Positions 9,132-16,479 of a DNA stretch of 64,000 nt are shown one piece after another. The stretch is from JANSWY01 sp965243755 (GTDB lineage: Bacteria > Bacteroidota > Bacteroidia > Cytophagales > Cyclobacteriaceae): assembly GCA_965243755.1 (NCBI GenBank), contig CBDEVW010000002.1, positions 558,001-622,000 on the forward strand, in the 5' to 3' direction. A program made the position numbers and the translations under genes. The notes beneath the pieces were generated by a model. That model made no database searches. It had not been told where the DNA came from and saw nothing but the letters and a program-made list of their open reading frames with translations. How positions within the stretch are numbered: position 1 is the first letter of the stretch; each line of letters opens with the position of its first letter.

Positions 9132-10121
9132 ATGAAAAACTTTTTATTCTTAATAATTGGAGCAACGGTTCTGTCATGTCACCAAAGCAACGGGCCAACA
9201 ACCAAAGAACCTGTAGCTGATTTTGTTATAACAAAAGACCAAAAGCACAGTAAATTCAGCAAAAGAATCCCTCCTGTACTCAGTGTTCCTACAGGTTCAA
9301 TTATTGAATTTCACACAGAAGAAGCTACCGATGGACAGCTGCAACTTGAGTCGGACACATCCGATCTTATGTCCCTAAGCTTTGATCCAATTCACCCTCT
9401 TACAGGACCTGTATTTGTAGAAGGAGCAAAACCTGGAGATGTATTAAAAATTAAAATTCACAAAATAGAAATAGGGGATTGGGGTTGGTCAGCCATTTTG
9501 CCTGGTTTTGGCTTTTTAGCGGATGAATTTGAAACTCCTTTTCTCAAAACCTTTGATTTTTCTGAAAACAAGAACGTTATCGAGTTTACTGATAAAATAA
9601 AAGTACCCCTGAAGCCATTTGCAGGTGTGATTGGAGTAGCTCCTGATACCGATTCGTTACTTAGTACCATTCCTCCCAGAGCAAACGGGGGGAATATGGA
9701 TGATCCCAATATTACAGAAGGTAGTATCGTATACTTACCGGTGTTTGTAGAAGGCGCTCTCTTCAGTATTGGAGATGCACATGCAGCCCAAGGCCTTGGA
9801 GAAGTATGTGGAACAGCTGTGGAGGCACCAATGAGGTTTATCGTCGAAGTTGATATAATAAAAAACAATCCGATTATAAAAGAACCTCAATATGAAACTG
9901 AAGACTATTATGCGGTAACTGCTTACGGCCAGACTATCGATGAGGCGGCTAAAAAGGCTACAAGATACATGATTGAGTACTTAGTTGAAAATCATGGTCT
10001 TACCAGAAATGAGGCCTATGTCCTGTGTTCTATTTCAGCTGACCTGAAAATTGCGGAGGTTGTGGATGTACCCAACATGCTTGTTACAATGCATATGAGC
10101 AAAAAAGTTTTGGGTATCTGA
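9132..10121 (+). CDS. Acetamidase/formamidase family lipoprotein
   Basis: A 329-residue member of the acetamidase/formamidase (FmdA_AmdA) family, which hydrolyses small amides to ammonia and the acid. Family features are the early 'SVPTGSIIEFHTEEATDGQL' strand, GVIGVAPDTDS, the PPRANGGNMDDPN motif, and the GDAHAAQGLGEVCGTAVEA segment expected at the active site. It has a lipoprotein signal with lipobox TVLSC (Cys near residue 16), so it should be exported, whereas characterised family members are mostly cytoplasmic. It directly follows susCD on the same strand, after a terminator, and may act on what that pair binds. Family is secure; substrate is not. Confidence 0.88.
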   Translation: MKNFLFLIIGATVLSCHQSNGPTTKEPVADFVITKDQKHSKFSKRIPPVLSVPTGSIIEFHTEEATDGQLQLESDTSDLMSLSFDPIHPLTGPVFVEGAKPGDVLKIKIHKIEIGDWGWSAILPGFGFLADEFETPFLKTFDFSENKNVIEFTDKIKVPLKPFAGVIGVAPDTDSLLSTIPPRANGGNMDDPNITEGSIVYLPVFVEGALFSIGDAHAAQGLGEVCGTAVEAPMRFIVEVDIIKNNPIIKEPQYETEDYYAVTAYGQTIDEAAKKATRYMIEYLVENHGLTRNEAYVLCSISADLKIAEVVDVPNMLVTMHMSKKVLGI

Positions 10122-10129
10122 TAAGATTA

Positions 10130-10170
10130 GAGAAAACCGACATTTAATGGGAAAAATGCCGGTCTCTTTC
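10130..10170. terminator. Hairpin between convergent amidase and permease genes
   Basis: CATTT (10141-10145) pairs with AAATG (10154-10158), continuing outward through ACCG/CGGT and GAG/CTC with one mismatch and a small bulge. It is followed by TTTCATTTTT on the plus strand. It sits just after the amidase stop and before the permease stop. Confidence 0.6.
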
Positions 10171-10186
10171 ATTTTTGGGAATCAAA

Positions 10187-12565
10187 CTACTCATACTTCA
10201 GGTTATCCGCTGGATTACTTGATGCAGCTTTCAGTGCATGATATCCTGTGGTGACAATTGTAATCAAAAGTATGATGAGCAATACTACTACAAAATGTAT
10301 GGCAGAGATGTTGATGTGAAACTCAAAGTTCTGCAACCACTCATTCATTGCATAATATCCAATGGCAAATGCAGGCACAGCACCAATTAATACCAAAATC
10401 ACAAAATCTTTTACCAGCAAAGCAACTAAACCTCTTGTTTCAGCACCGAGAACCTTTCGAATACTGATTTCCTTGGACCTTTGTTCAGCTATAAATGAGG
10501 CTAAACCCAGTAACCCAAGACAAGCGATCAATATCATCATGGCTGCAAAAGTTAAAAATAGTCGTCCTCTCAATCTGTCAGTTTCATATTGCTCCATGAA
10601 CTCTTCATCCAAAAATGAATATTCCAGGGGTATTCCGGGAAAAATCTCATCCCAGATTGTATTGATAGATCTTACAGCTTCCTGAGTGTTTCCGGAAGTT
10701 TTAATAAGAGCGGTATTGTTATTAAACCTTGGGAGAAATAAAATGGCCTCAATAGGATTGTAAAGCGACCTGTGATGATAGTTTTTGGCTACTCCAACTA
10801 CTTTGTATATATGTACACTGTCTTGAGGGAATTGAAATTTTTTGCCAATTGGATTATCCCATCCTAATCTTTGCACCATAGCTTCATTCACAATGACGGC
10901 TGCTGCAGTGTCTGTAATATATTCTTTTGAGAAGTTCCGACCATTTATGATGTCGATATTTAATGTCGGGAAATAATCATAATCTACCGCGAACAGGTCA
11001 ATTCCAAAGTCTTCCATAACTCCTTCCCTGGTCTCCACACTCATGACATTCTTTCCATAACCCTGCCCAGGACTAGAGTTGGTAGAAGCAACAGCTTCAA
11101 TATTACTGTTTTGTAAAAGTTTTGACCTGAAAACGGGCCATTTATCCAATTGCGATCTGTTATTGAGACCAATGCGTAGAATACTATCTTTATCGAAACC
11201 CAAGTCTTTTTCCTCCAGGAACTTCATCTGGTTGTAGATTACCAATGTTCCAACTAACATAAAAATTGATATCGCAAACTGTAATCCAACCAGAAATTTT
11301 CTTAAAAATGAATTTCCTGACTTTTTGGTGCTCCTACCTTTGAGAACAACTGCCGGCCGAAATGCAGACAGGTAAAATGCTGGATAACTACCACTGAGCA
11401 AACTTGTTAGCAATATAATTCCCAGTATGATGAAGATCAGTTGCGGAGATAAAAGATGGTACACCATCATATTGGTGTTTAGCATAGCATTTAATGCAGG
11501 TACCATTATCACAACTAAAACCAAAGCAATCAACATTGAAATCAGTGTAATGAGAATTGATTCTGAAAGGAATTGACTAATCAATGAATTTCTGTGGGCC
11601 CCCATTACTTTTCTTATGCCGACCTCCAATGACCTTTTCATGGATCTTGCAGTGCTCAGGTTCATATAATTGATACAGGCTATTCCAATGAGAAATAATG
11701 CTATCGCCGAAAAGACATAGATGTAACTGATGTCACCCAATGGCTCGGGTTCTCCCTGAAAATCTGAGTAGAGATGAATGTCTGGAACTGCTGTCAATTC
11801 ATACTTGATTTCAATGTTGAACTGATCAAAAATTACTGCTACATATTTGTCAATAATCCCTTCTAATTTAGCCTCAACCTCCTTGGGATTGGCTTGCGGT
11901 GTTAAAAGAATGTATGTGTATATATTGAACCCACCCCAATTTTGTGCATTATTTAAATCTGGAATTGAGCTCATTGCAATGAGTGCATTGGGTCGGATAT
12001 GCGAGTTTTGTGGCACATCTTTGTAAACCCCGGTGACCTGATATTTTCTGGTTTCCGTTTCCAGCACCTGCCCTAATGGGTCGCTGGTGCCAAATATTTT
12101 TGAAGCCATGGATTGGGAGATGGCAATTGAGTTAGGGTTGTCAAGAATATTGTCGGGATCTCCTGCAATGATGTCGTATGAAAAAATATCAAACACCGTG
12201 GAGTCTACAATAAAAACCTTATCCTCAAAAAACACCTGGTCACCTTTATTGAATTTTACCTGGCCTACACCATTGAATCGAACAAAAGATTCTACCTCTG
12301 AAAATTCGGTGGCCAACGTGCGACCAAGTGGTAGTTGTGATGACGCCCAGCGAAATGCGTTATCCGGTTCCCTTATGTCTGATGAAACCCTGTATATACG
12401 ATCCTTATTTTCGTGATAATTATCGTATGACAGCTCATTAGATACATAAAGCAATATCAATAAACTGCTTCCAATTCCGAGGGTTAACCCAAGGATATTC
12501 AGTAAAGCATAGGAAGGTTGTCGTTTCAGGTGCCTGAACGCAACAAGGAAGTAATTCTTAATCAT
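10187..12565 (-). CDS. MacB/FtsX-like ABC transporter permease
   Basis: A 792-residue membrane protein with the duplicated architecture common in Bacteroidota. An N-terminal membrane segment (residues about 18-42) is followed by a periplasmic MacB-type domain, then three FtsX membrane segments (about 280-400), with the motif RSMKRSLEVGIRKVMGA before them. The plan then repeats: one membrane segment near 425-445, a second periplasmic domain, and three last segments preceded by RSKEISIRKVLGAE. These proteins pair with a separate ATPase, which is absent here. Related systems export lipoproteins, peptides or antimicrobials, or transmit signals mechanically. It converges on the amidase gene. Confidence 0.9.
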   Translation of the reverse strand: MIKNYFLVAFRHLKRQPSYALLNILGLTLGIGSSLLILLYVSNELSYDNYHENKDRIYRVSSDIREPDNAFRWASSQLPLGRTLATEFSEVESFVRFNGVGQVKFNKGDQVFFEDKVFIVDSTVFDIFSYDIIAGDPDNILDNPNSIAISQSMASKIFGTSDPLGQVLETETRKYQVTGVYKDVPQNSHIRPNALIAMSSIPDLNNAQNWGGFNIYTYILLTPQANPKEVEAKLEGIIDKYVAVIFDQFNIEIKYELTAVPDIHLYSDFQGEPEPLGDISYIYVFSAIALFLIGIACINYMNLSTARSMKRSLEVGIRKVMGAHRNSLISQFLSESILITLISMLIALVLVVIMVPALNAMLNTNMMVYHLLSPQLIFIILGIILLTSLLSGSYPAFYLSAFRPAVVLKGRSTKKSGNSFLRKFLVGLQFAISIFMLVGTLVIYNQMKFLEEKDLGFDKDSILRIGLNNRSQLDKWPVFRSKLLQNSNIEAVASTNSSPGQGYGKNVMSVETREGVMEDFGIDLFAVDYDYFPTLNIDIINGRNFSKEYITDTAAAVIVNEAMVQRLGWDNPIGKKFQFPQDSVHIYKVVGVAKNYHHRSLYNPIEAILFLPRFNNNTALIKTSGNTQEAVRSINTIWDEIFPGIPLEYSFLDEEFMEQYETDRLRGRLFLTFAAMMILIACLGLLGLASFIAEQRSKEISIRKVLGAETRGLVALLVKDFVILVLIGAVPAFAIGYYAMNEWLQNFEFHINISAIHFVVVLLIILLITIVTTGYHALKAASSNPADNLKYE

Positions 12566-12753
12566 CTTTTTATTTGAGTTTTTTGTAAACTACGAAATGA
12601 AGAGAAAAGCTAAAAGTAAAAATTATACGGGCGGTTATTGGTAGTCATCTGATGACATTGAAGAATGTGTCGCAGGTCCTAATAATTTGAATATTTAAAC
12701 ATAGAAGCTTAAATTGGGACTCATTTTTTAAATTCATACAAATAAGCAACTAA

Positions 12754-14781
12754 ATGAGCCTACTTAAAAGAAGCTACTGGTTATTGCTACTGGCTGTTGC
12801 AGCCGTGGCATGTACCCCTCCGGATGAAAAAAAGTCTAAAGGAGATCAAAGTGGTAACGAGGAATTTCAATATTTAGCAGAGCAATTTGCTGACCTTAAA
12901 ATTATCCGATACCGGATTCCGGGATTCGATAAACTTACCCCAAAACAAAAAGAACTGGTTTACTATCTTACCCAGGCTGGTCTCGAAGGTAGAGATATCA
13001 TGTACGATCAAAACTATCGTCATAACCTCACCATCAGGAAAGCACTGGAAAACATTGTAAAAAATTATTCTGGTGATAAGGAAACTGAAGATTGGAAGAA
13101 TTTTGTGGTATATACCAAAAGGGTATGGTTTTCGAATGGAATTCACCACCACTATTCCAATAATAAAATTATGCCTGGGTTTTCACGGGAGTATTTTACT
13201 GAACTGCTAAGCAGCACTGAAACCTCTCTGGATGAATCAATTATTGATGTATTGTTTGATCCTGCAATTGATGCGAAAAAAGTAAACCTTGACCCTGAAA
13301 AAGGTCTCCTTGCAGGTTCAGCGGTAAACTTCTACGCACCTGATGTGACTGCTGAAGAGGTTGATGCATTCTATGCGAAGAAAAAGAGTCCGGATCCTAA
13401 TAGACCATTGTCATTCGGTCTTAATTCCAGGATGTATAAAAATGAAAATGGTGAGTTAGTAGAAGATGTATATAAGTCGGGTGGTCTTTACGGGGCTGCC
13501 ATTGATAAAATTATCTACTGGTTGGAAAAAGCATCATCAGTGGCAGAAAACGAACCCCAGAAAAAAGCACTTGACCTATTGATTGAATATTACAAAACGG
13601 GAGACCTGAAAACCTGGGATGAATACAATATTGCCTGGGTAAATGCTACTGAAGGTGACATTGACTACATCAATAGTTTCATTGAGGTGTATAATGACCC
13701 TAAAGGATATAGAGGTTCTTTTGAGTCAATCGTTGAAATCACAGACTTTGAGGCATCTGAAAGAATGAAGATTTTGTCTGAAAACGTTCAATGGTTTGAG
13801 GATAACTCACCGATAATGGATGAGCATAAAAAGGAAAATGTTGTTGGCGTAACCTACAAGGTAGTCAATGTGGCTGGTGAGGCTGGAGATGCATCTCCTT
13901 CAACTCCTATCGGGGTTAACCTGCCAAACGCTAACTGGATTCGTGCTGAGCACGGCTCTAAGTCCGTAAGTCTTGGAAACATTACAGCAGCATATGCTGA
14001 AGCAGCAGGATCCGGATTGTTAGAAGAGTTTTCCTTCTCTGATGAGGAAGTGCAAAGGACCAAGGAGTATGGCAGATTGAGCGACAAATTACATACAGCG
14101 CTTCATGAGGTGATAGGTCATGCTTCAGGGAAACTTAACCCAGGTGTAGGTACTCCAAAAGAAACACTTAAAAGCTATGCTTCAGCATTGGAAGAAGGTA
14201 GAGCTGATTTGGTTGCACTTTACTTTTTAATGGATCCTAAATTGGTAGAACTTGGTCTTATTCCAAACCTCGAAGTGGGTAAGGAAGCTTACGATAGCTA
14301 TATCAAGAATGGCCTGATGATGCAGCTAAGAAGATTAGAGCCGGGTGAAGTGGTGGAAGAAGCTCACATGAGGAACAGACAGATGATTGCAAAATGGGCC
14401 TTTGAGAAAGGAAAAGAGGATAATGTGATTGAACGCAAGGAGAAGGATGGCAAAACCTATTTTGTAGTAAATGACTATGATAAACTGAGAGAATTATTTG
14501 GTCAACTATTGCGAGAGGTACAAAGAGTGAAGTCGGAAGGAGACTATGAAGCCGGTAAGAATCTTATCGAAAATTATGGTGTTCAGGTTGATCAGGACTT
14601 ACATGCTCAAGTATTAAAGAGAGCTGAAGCGCTGAAGTCTGCTCCATATGGTGGATTTATCAATCCAGTATTGGTACCAGTTACTGATGATGCCGGGAAC
14701 ATTACCGATGTTAAGGTTGAGTACCCTGATGATTTTACTGAGCAGATGCTTTACTACGCAGAGAAATATTCAAATTTGTAA
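12754..14781 (+). CDS. Dipeptidyl peptidase III family lipoprotein (M49)
   Basis: A zinc exopeptidase that removes dipeptides from peptide N-termini. The 675-residue chain has the M49 motif HEVIGH (His451, Glu452, His456) and the second motif EEGRAD starting at residue 480, which supplies the third zinc ligand. The N-terminus is a lipoprotein signal with AAVAC (Cys about residue 20), so it should be anchored to a membrane outside the cytoplasm. Eukaryotic DPP III is cytosolic; exported forms are known in Bacteroidota. It stands alone, divergent from the permease across 188 bp with no clear promoter, and ends in a strong terminator. Confidence 0.9.
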   Translation: MSLLKRSYWLLLLAVAAVACTPPDEKKSKGDQSGNEEFQYLAEQFADLKIIRYRIPGFDKLTPKQKELVYYLTQAGLEGRDIMYDQNYRHNLTIRKALENIVKNYSGDKETEDWKNFVVYTKRVWFSNGIHHHYSNNKIMPGFSREYFTELLSSTETSLDESIIDVLFDPAIDAKKVNLDPEKGLLAGSAVNFYAPDVTAEEVDAFYAKKKSPDPNRPLSFGLNSRMYKNENGELVEDVYKSGGLYGAAIDKIIYWLEKASSVAENEPQKKALDLLIEYYKTGDLKTWDEYNIAWVNATEGDIDYINSFIEVYNDPKGYRGSFESIVEITDFEASERMKILSENVQWFEDNSPIMDEHKKENVVGVTYKVVNVAGEAGDASPSTPIGVNLPNANWIRAEHGSKSVSLGNITAAYAEAAGSGLLEEFSFSDEEVQRTKEYGRLSDKLHTALHEVIGHASGKLNPGVGTPKETLKSYASALEEGRADLVALYFLMDPKLVELGLIPNLEVGKEAYDSYIKNGLMMQLRRLEPGEVVEEAHMRNRQMIAKWAFEKGKEDNVIERKEKDGKTYFVVNDYDKLRELFGQLLREVQRVKSEGDYEAGKNLIENYGVQVDQDLHAQVLKRAEALKSAPYGGFINPVLVPVTDDAGNITDVKVEYPDDFTEQMLYYAEKYSNL

Positions 14782-14809
14782 TTAAGTAAAACCAATGTAA
14801 TGTAAAAGT

Positions 14810-14841
14810 AGGTGACCCACGAAGGTCACCTTCTTTTTTTT
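14810..14841 (+). terminator. Terminator after the DPP III gene
   Basis: AGGTGACC (14810-14817) pairs with GGTCACCT (14824-14831) around a 6 nt loop, followed by TTCTTTTTTTT. It lies 29 bp after the stop codon. Confidence 0.9.
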
Positions 14842-14855
14842 GGCTAGAAAAGAGA

Positions 14856-14882
14856 AAAGGCCATCTCTTGGAAATGGCCTTA
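14856..14882 (-). terminator. Terminator after the SDR gene (minus strand)
   Basis: AAGGCCAT (14857-14864) pairs with ATGGCCTT (14874-14881). Read on the minus strand the hairpin is followed by TTCTCTTTTC. It lies 27 bp beyond the SDR stop, back to back with the DPP III terminator. Confidence 0.8.
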
Positions 14883-14908
14883 TTGATTGTTAAGCAAGTG
14901 TATAATTA

Positions 14909-15508
14909 TTAGTAGACTCTGATAATTTCTCCGTTTACTTTTCCAATAATACTCTTCAAATAACCATTGACTACTTTCTCCATTGGGACAGGGTTATGTC
15001 CCGGAAAATAATCCTGGTATTTGTCTACAGCGTCTTCTACCAATCCAGCTGCTACCACATTGATCCTTCTGTCCAAATCCAATTCTAATGCAGCAGCTTT
15101 CACAAAGCTATGAATCGCCCCATTTACCATAGCGGCACTTGTTGTGTTGGGAACCGGGTCTTCAGCCAGAATACCGGTTGTAAGTGTGAAAGAAGCACCT
15201 GGTTTCAAGTATTGCATTCCTATTCTGACAAGATTGACCTGACCCATCAGTTTACTCTGAATGCCAATATAGTAATCATCATTGGTCATGTCTGTAAGTG
15301 GAGCCCACTTTGCAGTACCTGCAATACACACTACAGCGTCAAGTTCCGGGTATTTTTTGTATGCAGCGTGCATAGTTTCTTCATTCTCCAGATCTAAACT
15401 GACCTGGCCTGAATTTCGGCCTGCCACTAAAATTTCATGGCTGGGAGACAGCTTTGCCACCACCTTTCGGCCAATGGTGCCTTCCCCACCAATCACTAAT
15501 ATCTGCAT
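14909..15508 (-). CDS. Short-chain dehydrogenase/reductase, atypical
   Basis: A 199-residue Rossmann-fold protein starting MQILVIGGEGTIGRKV, where G7-x-x-G10-x-x-G13 is the dinucleotide-binding loop. Asp46-type 'LDLEN' and CIAGTAKW segments also fit the SDR fold. It is shorter than classical SDRs (about 250) and lacks a recognisable YxxxK catalytic pair: the equivalent stretch reads AAMVNGAIHSFVKAAALEL. It resembles the Lin1944-like SDR group. It starts 6 bp after the stop of the CpcT/CpeT-like gene, so the two are probably one transcript. Substrate unknown; it may act as a reductase with a different proton relay. Confidence 0.8.
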   Translation of the reverse strand: MQILVIGGEGTIGRKVVAKLSPSHEILVAGRNSGQVSLDLENEETMHAAYKKYPELDAVVCIAGTAKWAPLTDMTNDDYYIGIQSKLMGQVNLVRIGMQYLKPGASFTLTTGILAEDPVPNTTSAAMVNGAIHSFVKAAALELDLDRRINVVAAGLVEDAVDKYQDYFPGHNPVPMEKVVNGYLKSIIGKVNGEIIRVY

Positions 15509-15514
15509 GGAAAA

Positions 15515-16102
15515 TTACAGTCTTTTGAAAATGTAAGGACCATTTTTTGAACCCCACACCTGATTTCCGCTGGCATCAAATCCTTTGTCCCAACTGGTTA
15601 GTTGGTCAGCGGCAATGGTTACTTCAGAGGTAGCATATCCAGACTCTGTTTTACAATCTTTGGAGTTGGATTTGCCAACATATTTTGCACCATCATATTT
15701 GATTGTCATATCGCATCCTTTCTTCTCTGACAGGATCGCATTGTCAAAGTTTTCAAAGTAGTCCAGGTCTTTCCACTTACCTGCAAACATTTCAGCATGA
15801 TGGAAAGTATAAATGGTACTCTTAAATTCACCAGCACCTACTTCTTCCAGCATATACACTCTCTGCCGAACTGGTTCGTCAGGTTTGTCTGGAGAAACTT
15901 GTTCCACATAAAAATAGATCTCATCAAAATCTTCCCAGATACGATAAATGTGCATATTCACTTCAGGAATGGACTCATTAGCAGAGGCTTGCTCTTTGTT
16001 GGTAAATGACCCATTCATCATGGAAATCAACTGGTCCGATGATTGTGCATTTACTATGTTGGACAGGCTCAATAAAATAACAATAAGTATAGGTTTACCC
16101 AT
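15515..16102 (-). CDS. CpcT/CpeT family protein with signal peptide
   Basis: A 195-residue protein of the CpcT/CpeT (chromophore lyase-like) family. The family pattern is visible as FYVEQ...RQRVYMLEE, then CDMTIKYDGAKYVGKS...C, and finally WDKGFDASGNQVWGSK near the end. In cyanobacteria the family attaches bilins to phycobiliproteins; this organism shows no sign of photosynthesis, so the ligand here is unknown. The start chosen gives a clean signal peptide ending NIVNAQ; the ATG two codons earlier (16108) is equally possible, and a 39-residue longer frame to 16222 adds only non-signal sequence. It is co-directional with the SDR gene, 6 bp apart. Confidence 0.8.
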   Translation of the reverse strand: MGKPILIVILLSLSNIVNAQSSDQLISMMNGSFTNKEQASANESIPEVNMHIYRIWEDFDEIYFYVEQVSPDKPDEPVRQRVYMLEEVGAGEFKSTIYTFHHAEMFAGKWKDLDYFENFDNAILSEKKGCDMTIKYDGAKYVGKSNSKDCKTESGYATSEVTIAADQLTSWDKGFDASGNQVWGSKNGPYIFKRL

Positions 16103-16222
16103 GATCATTGCGTTTGAATAAAGTGGTTTATTTTCTGTACCGAAAGATAATAATATTCTTGAGAAGGTGACATCATTCCATGGATTTCTGAATGAGAAGT
16201 GATTCAAGTTTTGACAAGCCAA

Positions 16223-16239
16223 GGGTGGAAGATCGGACT
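16223..16239 (-). repeat. Duplicate of the tRNA-His 3' end (att-like)
   Basis: The 17 bases at 16223-16239 are identical to 16336-16352, the last bases of the tRNA-His gene including part of its T arm. The copy lies 113 bp further along in the direction of tRNA transcription, in the same orientation, beyond the tRNA terminator. Tail-end tRNA copies like this are left by site-specific integration, but no integrase is present. Confidence 0.6.
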
Positions 16240-16299
16240 TCCCGATACAGGATTGGGATAAACTTCTCGTCCTGAAAGTACTTTTATAAACTCATGAAA

Positions 16300-16328
16300 T
16301 AAAAAAAGTCCAGCATTGCTACTGGACT
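16300..16328 (-). terminator. Terminator after tRNA-His
   Basis: AGTCCAG (16307-16313) pairs with CTGGACT (16322-16328). On the minus strand the hairpin is followed by a run of seven T. It starts 8 bp beyond the tRNA 3' end. Confidence 0.85.
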
Positions 16329-16336
16329 CTATTCCG

Positions 16337-16411
16337 GGTGGAAGATCGGACTCGAACCGACGACCTCCTGAACCACAATCAGGCGTTCTAACCAACTGAA
16401 CTACAACCACC
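16337..16411 (-). tRNA. tRNA-His (anticodon GTG)
   Basis: The minus strand folds as a cloverleaf: a D arm with AGTTCAGTTGGTTAGAAC, an anticodon stem CCTGA/TCAGG around TTGTGGT with anticodon GTG at 16376-16374, and a T arm with GGTTCGAGTCC. The extra 5' G at 16411 faces C73, the identity element of tRNA-His. Acceptor pairs 5:68 and 6:67 are U-U. CCA is not encoded. It lies 68 bp after dihydroorotase on the same strand but has its own promoter and terminator. Confidence 0.95.
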
Positions 16412-16428
16412 GTTTGGTAAAAGGATTG

Positions 16429-16459
16429 CAAATTTATGATTAAGGTTAGTTATTTCCAA
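16429..16459 (-). promoter_or_regulatory. Promoter of tRNA-His
   Basis: On the minus strand TTG (16459-16457) is followed after 20 bp by TAAATTTG (16436-16429), matching the Bacteroidota consensus TTG-N17..23-TAnnTTTG. Predicted transcription would start about 10 bp before the tRNA. Confidence 0.75.
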
Positions 16460-16479
16460 CATTGCAACCCAAAAGAATT

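Noticed and set aside
16204..16431. Minus-strand open frame across tRNA-His, including a VYPNPVSGS segment that looks like a type IX sorting motif
   Set aside because: It is a frame through the tRNA gene and its terminator. The T9SS-like string is short and has no protein context, so I treat it as chance.
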